DNA of 64,000 nucleotides from CAVQCJ01 sp963849365 (GTDB taxonomy: Bacteria > Actinomycetota > Actinomycetes > Prado026). The translations under genes and the position numbers were made by a program. Position 1 is the stretch's first letter; the number at the start of each line of letters is the position of its first letter. This document shows positions 25,338-33,738 of this stretch, one piece after another. The stretch is taken from positions 682,001 to 746,000 of the forward strand of contig CAWKHA010000001.1 of assembly GCA_963849365.1 (NCBI GenBank), given 5' to 3'. Below the pieces are notes generated by a model that was not told where the DNA came from, did not search any database, and saw nothing but the letters and a program-made list of their open reading frames with translations.

Positions 25338-26285
25338 TCAGGGAATCACGAGGGTGGTGCCGGGGAAGATGAAGTGTCCGTGCCCGCTGTCGGGGAGGCC
25401 GCGGGCCTTGGCCTCGGCCTCGATGACCTTCCGGTTCGCCGTAAACAGAGTCTCGACCGGGACGTGGAAGTCCACGGCGATCTGACCCAGCGTGTCCTTC
25501 GGCCGGACGACGTGCGTGCGCTGCCCTCCCGGTGATCCCGGAGCGGCCTTCTTGGCCGCCGCCGCCTTGGCGACGACCTTCTTCGGGGCGGGCGCGGGGT
25601 GGCCTCCGAAGATCTCGCTGTCGACGACGCTGACGTCGACGTTGATCCCCTCGACGATGCAGGCGACCTTGCCGATGGCGCCGCCGTACTGCCAGGCCCG
25701 CTGCCCGGCGTTGCGGAACGCCTTGTCAGGAACGCCTTTGATCCGGTGCGGGTTGTGGCCGGACTCTGGCTTGTTGGCGACGAACCGGGCGACCCACACC
25801 GCGTCGGGCTGCGGGCTGCCGTGCTCGGCGAGGTCGGCGGCGAGGTTGAACGAGCCGTACACCATCGCGCGCATACCGGCCGCGTGCAGGGTCTCGGTCC
25901 ACCCGTTGACGTACTGGACGGCGGCCTTCGGGTTTTCGTCGGACGTGTGCCGCTCGATGTCGGTGGCGATCATCGTGTTGCGGCGGCCGAAGCTGCGCGC
26001 GAGCTTCATCGCGTCGTTGGCGTCCTTCTCGCCGCGGGCACGCGACAGCCCGCCCTGCTTGCCGACGTAGATGGGCAGCAGCTCCACGCCGCGCTTGACC
26101 AGGTCGTCTAGCAGCGCGTTCGTGTAGGTCGAACCGTGGCCGCCGTTGTGCCCGGGTCCGCCGAGGTAGAAGGCCCAGGCTCCTGGGCCAGGTGTACCGG
26201 CCGCCTTGCTCGCCACCGCGAGCGCTTTCACCGCCTTGGACGCGGACGGGGCCTGGAACCGGTCGAGCATGGTCAGGGTGCTCAT
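25338..26285 (-). CDS. DUF1906 glycoside-hydrolase-like protein with LysM domain
   Basis: A 315-residue protein. Residues about 30-215 match the DUF1906 (Rv2525c-like) TIM-barrel fold related to GH25 lysozymes: GAWAFYLGGPGHN, VELLPIYVGKQG, TDIERHT and MVYGSFNLAADL. After an Ala/Lys linker (about 232-255) comes a LysM module (about 258-312, VVRPKDTLGQIAVDFHVPVETLFTANR), which binds peptidoglycan or chitin-like glycans. No signal peptide or Tat motif is seen, unlike most cell-wall-targeted relatives, so it may be cytoplasmic, non-classically exported, or phage-derived. It has its own promoter at 26343-26371. Confidence 0.8.
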   Translation of the reverse strand: MSTLTMLDRFQAPSASKAVKALAVASKAAGTPGPGAWAFYLGGPGHNGGHGSTYTNALLDDLVKRGVELLPIYVGKQGGLSRARGEKDANDAMKLARSFGRRNTMIATDIERHTSDENPKAAVQYVNGWTETLHAAGMRAMVYGSFNLAADLAEHGSPQPDAVWVARFVANKPESGHNPHRIKGVPDKAFRNAGQRAWQYGGAIGKVACIVEGINVDVSVVDSEIFGGHPAPAPKKVVAKAAAAKKAAPGSPGGQRTHVVRPKDTLGQIAVDFHVPVETLFTANRKVIEAEAKARGLPDSGHGHFIFPGTTLVIP

Positions 26286-26342
26286 GGTGCCCCCATGTGC
26301 TCCTCGTGCAGCGGTGGATGCCGCCGCAGCCGATGTGCCCCT

Positions 26343-26371
26343 CTTGTACCACTTTGACGGAGCCGCGACAA
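26343..26371 (-). promoter_or_regulatory. Promoter of the DUF1906-LysM gene
   Basis: On the minus strand TTGTCG (26371-26366), a 17-base spacer and TACAAG (26348-26343) give a good vegetative promoter about 60 bases before the ATG at 26285. GAGGAGC and GGGGG lie between them as possible ribosome sites. Confidence 0.5.
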
Positions 26372-26387
26372 CGGGCGGCAGTGACGG

Positions 26388-27368
26388 CTAGCTCTGCTGC
26401 GCCGACCACCAGCGGTGCGCGACCAGCTCGGCCACCGTCGTCTCCGTCAGCAGCGCGACGTCGGGCTCGTCGTGGCCGGCGTAGCCGACGTCGTAGCTCC
26501 CGCCGGCCACCGGACCGCCGACGCTCACGATCGTGGAGCCGCGTTCCACCGCCCAGCGCAGCAGCCCGCCCTCCCAGGCTGAGCCCGCGAGCAGCAGCAT
26601 CCGGTAGTCGACCGTCTTGGTCAGGTACACGTCCACGTGCGACCAGTCCCCCGTCTCGGCCGCGTGCGCGGGCACCCGCGGCCCTTCGCGCAGCATGAGC
26701 GCGGACTGCTGCGCCGACGCGAGCCGGGCGGCCGGACCCACCACCCAGCAGCCGAGCGGTCCGTCGAGCAGGCGGGCGACCTCTGGCAGCCACGCGGACC
26801 GCCCGTCGACCAGCAGCGCCGTCGCGTCGGCGGCGCGCCGGCAGCTCTCGGCCAGGCCGGGTGCGGTGCCCGGTGCCAGCCGCTCGGCGGCGGCCAGCAG
26901 GACGGCGAGCGTGTGCCGGTACGAACGGCACGCGACCCCGCCGGGCTCGGGGCCGGCGAGCAGCGGCAGCACGCCGTCGGCCAGCTCGCCGACCGGGCCG
27001 GAAGGGACGTCGGTGACGGCGAGCACCGGGCAGCGTCCGGCATACCGCTGCGCCGCGGCGACCGTCTCGGCGGACGTGCCGCCGGCTGACACGGCGATCA
27101 CGAGGGTTCCGGGACGCGGCGGCGGCAGCAGCGCCGACGACGCCAGCTCGGCAACGGCCGCGACACCGGCCGCGCGCAGGCGGGCGGCCACGACACCGGC
27201 CGCGTACGCGGACGAACCCATGCCGAGCAGCAGGACGCGGTCGACCGCGACCGTACGCAGCCGGTCCAGCCCGAGCAGGTCGCGATCGATCGCGTCAGCG
27301 AGCCGGACCAGCGTGACCGGCGTGCCCTCGACGTCGCCGAGGAAGCCGGCCGGGTCCGTGTCGGCCAT
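26388..27368 (-). CDS. SIS-domain sugar isomerase/deaminase-like protein
   Basis: A 326-residue protein made of two SIS domains, like the isomerase half of GlmS or AgaS-type deaminases, but without the glutaminase domain. The first domain shows VLLLGMGSSAYAAGVVAARL and the phosphosugar loop VIAVSAGGTSAETV; the second shows GCWVVGPAARLASAQQSALMLRE. It probably interconverts or deaminates an aminosugar phosphate. Its start overlaps the stop of the glucosamine-kinase-like gene (TGATG), so the two act in one pathway. Confidence 0.82.
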   Translation of the reverse strand: MADTDPAGFLGDVEGTPVTLVRLADAIDRDLLGLDRLRTVAVDRVLLLGMGSSAYAAGVVAARLRAAGVAAVAELASSALLPPPRPGTLVIAVSAGGTSAETVAAAQRYAGRCPVLAVTDVPSGPVGELADGVLPLLAGPEPGGVACRSYRHTLAVLLAAAERLAPGTAPGLAESCRRAADATALLVDGRSAWLPEVARLLDGPLGCWVVGPAARLASAQQSALMLREGPRVPAHAAETGDWSHVDVYLTKTVDYRMLLLAGSAWEGGLLRWAVERGSTIVSVGGPVAGGSYDVGYAGHDEPDVALLTETTVAELVAHRWWSAQQS

Positions 27369-28771
27369 CAGCGCCCGCCCTCGGGGTGCCCGTCACCGGT
27401 CGGCGCCCGGAGCAGGTCGCCCAGCGCCGCGTCCGGCACGTAGGTCCAGCGCGGCAGGTGCCGCGCGGCGTAGACGAGCTCGCGGCACTCCTGCTCCACC
27501 TCGAACGCCGGCAGCAGCCGCTCGTCGAACACGCCCTCGTGCCCCGTCGCGGCGAGGCCGGCACGGTAGGACGTCAGGAACCGTTCGCGCACGCCGGCGG
27601 TCCACGCGCGCACCTCGGCGCACGATGCGTACCCGGTACGGCGGTCGACGATGCGGCCGACATGGTCGAGGGCGCGCAGCATGCCGGCGACGTCGCGGGC
27701 CGGTGGCTGCGGGAGGTCGCGTTCGGCGGCGGGCAGGACGGGGTTGCCGTCGAAGTCGGACACCGCGTACCCGCCGTCCCAGCGCAACACCTGTCCGACA
27801 TGCAGGTCTCCGTGCACGCGCGACGTCGTGGTGCCGGGCGCCGCCGACAGCCCGTCCCGGACGAGGGCGCGGGCGGTCGGCGCGAGCAAGCGGAACCGTT
27901 CGCCGGCATCCCCTCCGGTCACCTGCTCGGCCTCGTCGACCGTGGCCAGCGCCCGCCGCAGCCAGCGTTGCGCGTCTGAGCGCGTCGCGCGGGTCACCGG
28001 CTCCGGGCAGCCCGCCCAGGCCGTGGCGAACGCCGCGTGCAGCCGGGCGACGAGGCCGCCGAGCGCTCCGGCCGGCCGCAGCACCGCAGGCGCGTCCAGA
28101 GTCCCCTCGAGGTGCGCGAGCAGGTCGTCCACGTACCAGTCCCAGCCGTCGAGCGCGCCCGGCAGGAACCGGGCGACCGACGCCAGCAGGAGCTGCCCGT
28201 GGTCGGACCGGTGCAGCAGGAACCCGACCGGGGTCGGCGTCGACGCGAACCCGACCGCGTCGAGGTGCCGCAGCGCAGCCACCGAAGGCGGGGTGGTCGC
28301 GACCGCCTCGACGTGCACGGCCCACTTGACGACGACAGCATCGACGGACCCCCTGCCGACCGCCACCGAGTCGTGCGTCTGGTCCGCATCGACCGGCGAC
28401 TCGCCGTGGGCGGTGAGCGGGTGCAGCGCCACGACCTCGAAGGAGCCCACGTCCGTGCCGGCGGCCAGCAGGGCGAGCAACGCCTCCGCGGCCCGGTCGC
28501 CCGCGCGGGCCCGCCGTACCGCGCCGGGGACGGAGCCGTCCGCGACCATCGGCACCGAGAGCATGGTGCCGGCCGCGTCCGCGACGACGGCGACCCAGGC
28601 GCGGCTGCCAGCTCCCGGTTCGACGGAAGGCAGCTCCAGCGCGTCGACCAGTCGCAGCGGCTGGACGAGCCGGGACTCCTCCCCCGCCCGACGGGGCGGC
28701 AGCAGCAGCGCCGGGTCGGCGCCGGTCACCGCCGCCGCGAGGTCGGGACCGCGCGTCCCGGTCGTGGTCAC
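27368..28771 (-). CDS. Maltokinase-fold sugar kinase, glucosamine-kinase (GlcNK)-like
   Basis: A 467-residue protein with an N-terminal cap domain like that of maltokinases (about 20-130) and an aminoglycoside-phosphotransferase-type kinase domain. The catalytic loop is VHGDLHVGQ (D322, Q327) and the metal-binding motif DFDGNP (D339). The spacing and the GNP after DFD resemble the actinobacterial glucosamine kinases first characterised in Streptacidiphilus. It probably phosphorylates glucosamine or a related aminosugar. The GTG start overlaps the glycosyltransferase stop (GTGA), and its own stop overlaps the SIS gene. Confidence 0.75.
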   Translation of the reverse strand: MTTTGTRGPDLAAAVTGADPALLLPPRRAGEESRLVQPLRLVDALELPSVEPGAGSRAWVAVVADAAGTMLSVPMVADGSVPGAVRRARAGDRAAEALLALLAAGTDVGSFEVVALHPLTAHGESPVDADQTHDSVAVGRGSVDAVVVKWAVHVEAVATTPPSVAALRHLDAVGFASTPTPVGFLLHRSDHGQLLLASVARFLPGALDGWDWYVDDLLAHLEGTLDAPAVLRPAGALGGLVARLHAAFATAWAGCPEPVTRATRSDAQRWLRRALATVDEAEQVTGGDAGERFRLLAPTARALVRDGLSAAPGTTTSRVHGDLHVGQVLRWDGGYAVSDFDGNPVLPAAERDLPQPPARDVAGMLRALDHVGRIVDRRTGYASCAEVRAWTAGVRERFLTSYRAGLAATGHEGVFDERLLPAFEVEQECRELVYAARHLPRWTYVPDAALGDLLRAPTGDGHPEGGR

Positions 28772-30105
28772 GCCTGCGCCGAGCGACCGACCTGCTCCAG
28801 GATGTCGGCGGCGCGGGTCCGCCCGTCCCGACCCTGGATGACGGCCGCGTTCGCCGCCATCCGCCCGCGCAGCCCCGTGTCTGCGAGCAACCGGTCGACC
28901 GCGCCGGTCAGCTCGTCGTCCTCGAACGCGTACGTGCGCAGCCGGACGCCGTGCCCGGTCTCGTCCACCCGCTGCGCGTTGTCGTACTGGTCCCAGAAGA
29001 GCGGGAGCACGACCATCGGCTTGCCGTGGTGGAACGACTCCGTGGTCGTGTTGTTGCCGCCGTGGGTGATCACCAGGTCGACCATCGGGAGCAGCGTCGT
29101 CTGCGGCAGGAACTCCGCGCCCCACATGTTCGGCGCCAGCTCGTACTCGGCGGCCTGCGGGCCCTTGGACACGATGTAGCGGTGCGGGGTGTCGGCCAGC
29201 ACCGACACCAGGCGGCGCATGAGGTCGACGTCGGCCGACCCGAGCGAGCCCAGCGACAGGTACACCAGCGCGCTGCCCTCCGGCCGCTCGGTGAACGCGC
29301 GCGGCAGCTCGACCGGCCGGTCCGTCGTGCGTACCGAGGAGTCGAGCCGGTGCCAGGTCGGGCCGAGCGGACGCACCGCGGTGTAGTCGACCACCTCTGG
29401 GTAGACGTACAGGTTCGCGTGCTGCGACGTCGGGACGAACTCCAGGTCCGGCAGCGGCGCCGCGCCCTGCTCGACGCACCACTGGTCGAACTCCGCCCAC
29501 AGCTCGCGGTGCGTCCGGTCGTACTCCTTACGGAAGTCGGCCCACTGCGTCCGGTCCGCCGACGGCAGTCCCGAGTACGCGGGCGGCACATCCGGGCCCG
29601 GCACCTCGAGCGGGTTGCACGACACCATCCGGACGTACGGCACGCCGGCTGTCGTCAGCGCCGGGAACGCCACCACGTTGTCCTCGACGATGACGTCCGG
29701 ACGCGTGCGCGCGATGATGTCGCGCAGCTGCGGCTCGCAGTAGCGCGCGCCGTCGATGAGCGCCCCCCACGTCGGCGCCATGAACGTCTCGAGCTGCTCG
29801 ACGGTCGGCTTGCGGAACTCCGGCGCGGTGTCCCGGATGAACTCCTTCCAGAAAGCGCCGGGGTCCTGCTCGGGCGCGCCGGCACCCCCGTCCCCGTCGG
29901 CCGCAGCCGGCTCGGGCGGCGGCGACAGGTGGACCAGGTCCTCCTCGAAGCCCAGCGCGGCGAGCTTGCCGTCCCAGGACGCCTCCGCCGCGAACACCAC
30001 CCGGTGGCCGCGGCGGAGCAGGATCTCGCCGACCCCGACGCAGTTGTTCGTGGGGCCGTAGGCGGACTCGGGCATGAACAAGAACGTCATCGGACGGTCG
30101 GGCAC
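28768..30105 (-). CDS. GT1-family (MGT-type) glycosyltransferase
   Basis: A 445-residue GT-B enzyme similar to macrolide and UDP-sugar glycosyltransferases. The N-terminal domain begins MTFLFMPESAYGPTNNCVGVGEILLRRGH. The donor-binding domain has YLSLGSLGS and ITHGGNNTTTES, the His and acidic residue of the nucleotide-sugar site, then FWDQYDNAQRV. It should transfer a sugar to a small hydrophobic acceptor. No polyketide or peptide aglycone genes are in the window. It heads the overlapping three-gene operon with the kinase and SIS protein. GTG 30105 has GAGG five bases upstream. Confidence 0.85.
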   Translation of the reverse strand: MPDRPMTFLFMPESAYGPTNNCVGVGEILLRRGHRVVFAAEASWDGKLAALGFEEDLVHLSPPPEPAAADGDGGAGAPEQDPGAFWKEFIRDTAPEFRKPTVEQLETFMAPTWGALIDGARYCEPQLRDIIARTRPDVIVEDNVVAFPALTTAGVPYVRMVSCNPLEVPGPDVPPAYSGLPSADRTQWADFRKEYDRTHRELWAEFDQWCVEQGAAPLPDLEFVPTSQHANLYVYPEVVDYTAVRPLGPTWHRLDSSVRTTDRPVELPRAFTERPEGSALVYLSLGSLGSADVDLMRRLVSVLADTPHRYIVSKGPQAAEYELAPNMWGAEFLPQTTLLPMVDLVITHGGNNTTTESFHHGKPMVVLPLFWDQYDNAQRVDETGHGVRLRTYAFEDDELTGAVDRLLADTGLRGRMAANAAVIQGRDGRTRAADILEQVGRSAQA

Positions 30106-30181
30106 GGTGACCTCGCGTTCTGCGGAGCGGGGCGTCGGACGGCTGCGAGCCAGGGCATCGTACTGACGCCGGGGCCGCCCC

Positions 30182-30187
30182 TAGGCT
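30182..30187 (+). promoter_or_regulatory. Leaderless -10 element of the cupin gene
   Basis: TAGGCT followed by seven bases and ATG 30195 gives the leaderless geometry also seen upstream of agmatinase and the GH76-like gene. No -35 is obvious. Confidence 0.5.
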
Positions 30188-30194
30188 GGCCGGC

Positions 30195-30581
30195 ATGAGC
30201 GCCGCCGCCGAGCCCCTGCCCGCTGACCACCCGTTGCTCGTCGATGTCCCGGCCGAGCGCCTGGCCGCCCCGCTGGAGGACTGGGGCCCGCGGGCCGGCG
30301 CCGACTCCGGCGACCCCCGGATGTCGGGCCTGGTCTTCTTCGGCGGTGCCGACTCCCCGGTGGAGGTCGGGGTGTGGGCCTGCACGCCGGGCGGGTGGGC
30401 GATCGAGAACCGTGCCGACACCGAGACGGTCCAGATCCTGGCCGGCCGGGCCCGGCTCACCGACGCCGGCGGGCGATCGGTCGAGCTCGGACCGGGCGCC
30501 GTCCTCGTCCTGCCCCGCGGCTGGTCCGGCCGGTGGGACGTCCTGGAACCGGTCCGCAAGCTCTACGTCATCGCGAGGTAG
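30195..30581 (+). CDS. Cupin-domain protein (DUF861 type)
   Basis: A 128-residue single cupin. The beta-barrel motifs are ACTPGGWAIENRADTETVQILAGRARL and LGPGAVLVLPRGWSGRWDVLEPVRKLYVI, matching the (S)-ureidoglycine aminohydrolase/EutQ-like DUF861 group. The usual metal His ligands are largely replaced, so an enzymatic role is doubtful and small-molecule binding is more likely. It is divergent from the glycosyltransferase operon with only 89 bp between them. Function unknown. Confidence 0.75.
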   Translation: MSAAAEPLPADHPLLVDVPAERLAAPLEDWGPRAGADSGDPRMSGLVFFGGADSPVEVGVWACTPGGWAIENRADTETVQILAGRARLTDAGGRSVELGPGAVLVLPRGWSGRWDVLEPVRKLYVIAR

Positions 30582-30593
30582 CCGCGCCTGCAT

Positions 30594-30631
30594 TTGCCGC
30601 CGGGCCGCTCGCGGCCTAGATTGGATCCAAT
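30594..30631 (+). promoter_or_regulatory. gcdH promoter with overlapping GntR palindrome
   Basis: TTGCCG (30594-30599), a 17-base spacer and TAGATT (30617-30622) form a good promoter. The perfect 12-bp palindrome ATTGGATCCAAT (30620-30631) overlaps the -10 and the start site, an ideal repressor position. FCD-type GntR regulators bind such sites, and one is encoded just downstream. A related dyad covers the caiB promoter at 33680-33695. Confidence 0.65.
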
Positions 30632-30673
30632 ATCCAGCCTGCAGACTTCACCGTCGATCCGGAGCCGACCGCC

Positions 30674-31852
30674 ATGCCTGAAGCAGCCCCCGTCGCCGCG
30701 CTCGACCTGATCGCGGCCGACTCCCTGCTCGCCGAGGACGAGCGGGCGATCCGGGACACAGTCCGCACCTACCTGGACCGGGAGGTGCGACCGCACGTCG
30801 CCGGCTGGTTCGAGGCCGGCGAGCTGCCGGCCCGGGAGCTGGCCAGGAGCCTGGGCGGGCTCGGGGTCCTCGGCATGCACCTGCACGGCTACGGCTGCGC
30901 CGGTACCAGCGCTGTGGCGTACGGGCTGGCCTGCCTGGAGCTGGAGGCGGTGGACTCGGGGATCCGGTCGCTGGTCTCCGTGCAGGGGTCGCTGGCGATG
31001 TACGCGATCCACGCGTACGGCAGCGAGGAGCAGCGCGCGCAGTGGCTGCCGCGCATGGCCGCCGGCGAGGCGATCGGCTGCTTCGGCCTCACCGAGCCGG
31101 ACTTCGGCTCCAACCCGGCCGGGATGCGGACCACCGCGAAGGCCGACGGGACGGACTGGGTGCTCAACGGCACCAAGATGTGGATCACCAACGGCGGTGT
31201 CGCGGACGTCGCGGTCGTGTGGGCCCGCACCGACGCCGGCATCCGCGGGTTCGTCGTGCCGACGGACACCCCCGGGTTCCGGGCGAACCCGGTCAGGCAC
31301 AAGCTCTCGCTGCGCGCATCGGTCACCAATGAGCTGGTCCTGGAAGGTGTGCGGCTGCCCGGCTCGGCGATGCTTCCCGGGGCGCAAGGCCTGGCCGGGC
31401 CGCTGGGGTGCCTGAACGAGGCGCGGTTCGGGATCGTGTTCGGCGTCCTCGGTGCGGCCCGGGACTGCCTGGACACCGCGGTGACGTACGCGACCAGCCG
31501 CGAACAGTTCGGCCGTCCGATCGCCGGGTTCCAGCTCACCCAGGCGAAGCTGGCCGACATGGCCCTGGAGCTGCAGAAGGGCTACCTGCTCGCGCTGCAC
31601 CTGGGCCGGCTCAAGGACGCCGGCGCCGTCACGGCGGAGATGGTCAGCGTCGGCAAGCTCAACAACGTGCGCGAGGCGCTGGAGATCGCCCGCCAGGCCA
31701 GGACGATCCTGGGCGGCAACGGGATCACGCTGGAGTACCCGGTGCTGCGGCACGCCAACAACCTGGAGTCGGTGCTCACGTACGAGGGCACCAGCGAGAT
31801 CCACACGCTCGTCGTCGGACAGGCTCTGACGGGCCTGTCCGCTTTCCGCTGA
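30674..31852 (+). CDS. gcdH: Glutaryl-CoA dehydrogenase (acyl-CoA dehydrogenase family)
   Basis: A 392-residue flavoenzyme with the acyl-CoA dehydrogenase signatures GCFGLTEPDFGSNPAGMRT and KMWITNGG. The C-terminal NLESVLTYEGTSEIHTLVVG carries the catalytic-base Glu in the position typical of glutaryl-CoA dehydrogenase. It would convert glutaryl-CoA to crotonyl-CoA and CO2 with electrons passing to ETF. Together with the CaiB CoA-transferase encoded oppositely it forms a glutarate degradation module, the end of cadaverine and lysine catabolism. The two genes are linked by shared operator-like palindromes. Confidence 0.88.
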   Translation: MPEAAPVAALDLIAADSLLAEDERAIRDTVRTYLDREVRPHVAGWFEAGELPARELARSLGGLGVLGMHLHGYGCAGTSAVAYGLACLELEAVDSGIRSLVSVQGSLAMYAIHAYGSEEQRAQWLPRMAAGEAIGCFGLTEPDFGSNPAGMRTTAKADGTDWVLNGTKMWITNGGVADVAVVWARTDAGIRGFVVPTDTPGFRANPVRHKLSLRASVTNELVLEGVRLPGSAMLPGAQGLAGPLGCLNEARFGIVFGVLGAARDCLDTAVTYATSREQFGRPIAGFQLTQAKLADMALELQKGYLLALHLGRLKDAGAVTAEMVSVGKLNNVREALEIARQARTILGGNGITLEYPVLRHANNLESVLTYEGTSEIHTLVVGQALTGLSAFR

Positions 31853-31859
31853 CACCGCG

Positions 31860-32534
31860 TCAGCCAGCCGGGCCGACCCCGCCGAGGACAGTCCGGATGT
31901 GTGCCACCGCATGGTCGCGGTGCTCGCCGAGCAGGCGCACGGCCGCGTCGGCGTCGCGGTCGCGCAGGGCGGCCAGGACAGCGCGGTGCTCGGCCTCCAC
32001 CCGCTCGCGGTTGGCCTCGTCCGAGTAGTACAGCGACCGGTACGCGTCCGTCGCGTCCCACAGGATCCGGACGAGGCGGACCAGCCGCGGTCGCGCCGAC
32101 GCCTCGTACAGCGTGAAGTGCAGCGTGCGGTTGGCCGCGGTCATGGCCTCGACGTCGCCGACACGACCCGCGCTCTCGCAGGCCTCGACCAGGCCGGCCA
32201 GCTGCTCGACGTCCGCTCCGGTCAGGCGGGCCATCGCGGTGCGGACGGCCTCCTCCTCGAGCAGCTCGCGGAGCCGGTAGACCTCCTCGAGGTCCGCCGG
32301 AGACAGCTCCGCGACGAAGTAGCCGCGGTGCGGCACGTAGGTCACCGCGCCCTCGCCCTCGAGGATCTTCAGAGCCTCGCGCAACGGGACCCTTGACACC
32401 CCGAACCGCTCGGCCAGCGCGTCCTGCCGCACCTGCTCGCCCGGTCGCAGGTCACCGGTGACGATGGCCCGGCGCAGCCCGGCCAGCACCGCCTCCTGGG
32501 CGGTGGGCGGCCGCCGGAACGCCGGTCCGGTCAC
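31860..32534 (-). CDS. GntR-family regulator with FCD domain
   Basis: A 224-residue regulator: an N-terminal GntR winged helix (about 10-75, LRPGEQVRQDALAERFGVSRVPLREALKILEGEG) and a C-terminal helical FCD ligand domain (about 90-215), with metal-site residues such as the His in HFTLYEAS and the HRAVL and HRDHAVAHI motifs. FCD regulators usually sense organic acids and repress nearby genes. The GTG start overlaps the caiB stop (GTGA), so it is cotranscribed with the CoA-transferase and probably represses it and gcdH. Confidence 0.9.
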   Translation of the reverse strand: MTGPAFRRPPTAQEAVLAGLRRAIVTGDLRPGEQVRQDALAERFGVSRVPLREALKILEGEGAVTYVPHRGYFVAELSPADLEEVYRLRELLEEEAVRTAMARLTGADVEQLAGLVEACESAGRVGDVEAMTAANRTLHFTLYEASARPRLVRLVRILWDATDAYRSLYYSDEANRERVEAEHRAVLAALRDRDADAAVRLLGEHRDHAVAHIRTVLGGVGPAG

Positions 32535-33676
32535 GGCCGCCGCGCCCACTCGGCGAACCAGTCGTCGTCCGCGCCGACGGCGGGGGGTCGGCGGCTGTAC
32601 CGCACCGGTGTCGCGGACAGCTCGAGCGGGTCGGCGACGGTGGGCAGGCCGCCGGCCTCGGCGACCGGCGCGAGCCCGAGCGAGTCGGCCAGCCGCACCG
32701 CCTCGGCGATGTCGTTGATCGGACCGCACGGCACACCGGCCGCGCTCAGCGCACCGAACCACTCGTCCGCGTCGCGGCGGACGAGCTCGGCGGACAGCGC
32801 CGCGGCCAGGTCGTCCCGGGCGGCCACCCGGGCTGGGTTCGTCGCGAACCGCGCGTCGTCGGCGAGCTCGGGCCGGCCGAGGACGTCGCACAGCGCCCGG
32901 AACTGGCGGTCGTTGCCCACCGCCAGCGCGATCGGACGGTCGGCCGTCGGCAGCACCTCGTACGGGGCGATCGACGGGTGCCGGTTCCCGATGATCCCCG
33001 GCACGCTCCCGGCCATCACGTAGCCGCTGGCCTGGTTCACCAGCGCCGACAGCAGCGAGGAGAGCAGGTTCACCTCGACCCGCTGCCCCTGGCCGGTCAG
33101 CTCGCAGTGCCGGAGCGCGGCCAGCACGCCCACGGCCGCGTGCAGCCCGGTGACCACGTCGACCAGCGCGACCCCGACCTTCGTCGGCTCCCCCGGCGCC
33201 GGTCCGGTCACGCTCATCAGCCCGCCGACCGCCTGCACCAGGAGGTCGTAGCCGGGCAGGTCCGCGCCGGCCCCCCGCCCGAAGCCGGTGATCGACGCGT
33301 ACACCACGCCCGGGTTGACGATGCGGACAGCGTCGTAGCCGAGCCCGAGCCGGTCCAGGCTGCCCGGCTTGAAGTTCTCGACCACGACGTCGGCCCGCTC
33401 CACCAGGGCCCGGGCGGCGGCCTGCCCTTCTGCCGAGCCGAGGTCCATCGCGACCGAGCGCTTGTTGCGGTTGACCCCGAGGAAGTACGTCGACTCCCCG
33501 TCCGCCGCCCACGGGGGGCCCCACGCCCGGGTGTCGTCCCCGCCGGGGGGCCGCTCGACCTTGACCACCTCCGCGCCCAGGTCGGCGAGGAGCATCGTCG
33601 CGTACGGTCCGGCGAGCACACGGGTGAAGTCGGCCACGAGCACGCCGTCGAGCGCGCCGGGCAGGGCAGGAGGCAC
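32531..33676 (-). CDS. CaiB/BaiF-family CoA-transferase, probably glutarate-CoA transferase
   Basis: A class III CoA-transferase of 381 residues from GTG 33676 (387 from TTG 33694). Signatures include LADLGAEVVKVERPPGGDDTR, NKRSVAMDL, and LPGYDLLVQAVGGLMSVTG, the last carrying the catalytic Asp of the family. The pairing with gcdH matches succinyl-CoA:glutarate CoA-transferases, but the substrate is inferred. The GTG start is favoured because TAAAGT (33689-33684) followed by seven bases places transcription start on it. The gene is followed by its GntR regulator in a GTGA overlap. Confidence 0.85.
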   Translation of the reverse strand: MPPALPGALDGVLVADFTRVLAGPYATMLLADLGAEVVKVERPPGGDDTRAWGPPWAADGESTYFLGVNRNKRSVAMDLGSAEGQAAARALVERADVVVENFKPGSLDRLGLGYDAVRIVNPGVVYASITGFGRGAGADLPGYDLLVQAVGGLMSVTGPAPGEPTKVGVALVDVVTGLHAAVGVLAALRHCELTGQGQRVEVNLLSSLLSALVNQASGYVMAGSVPGIIGNRHPSIAPYEVLPTADRPIALAVGNDRQFRALCDVLGRPELADDARFATNPARVAARDDLAAALSAELVRRDADEWFGALSAAGVPCGPINDIAEAVRLADSLGLAPVAEAGGLPTVADPLELSATPVRYSRRPPAVGADDDWFAEWARRP

Positions 33677-33679
33677 GTC

Positions 33680-33695
33680 GGATACTTTATCCAAT
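33680..33695 (-). promoter_or_regulatory. caiB promoter dyad, candidate GntR site
   Basis: The minus strand reads ATTGGATAAAGTATCC, which contains the dyad GGATA-AAG-TATCC and the -10 element TAAAGT. Its ATTGGAT half is identical to that of the gcdH palindrome, and 12 of 15 bases match over TTGGATnnAnTATCC. Dual control by the adjacent GntR protein is inferred. Confidence 0.55.
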
Positions 33696-33738
33696 CCTGC
33701 GCCGCTCGGGTGACGGACAGTGCAGGCGGCGGCCAGGG

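Noticed and set aside
33676..33694. TTG 33694 as the start of the CaiB CoA-transferase
   Set aside because: It lies inside the -10 and operator-like dyad. GTG 33676 is placed exactly for a leaderless transcript, though TTG cannot be fully excluded.
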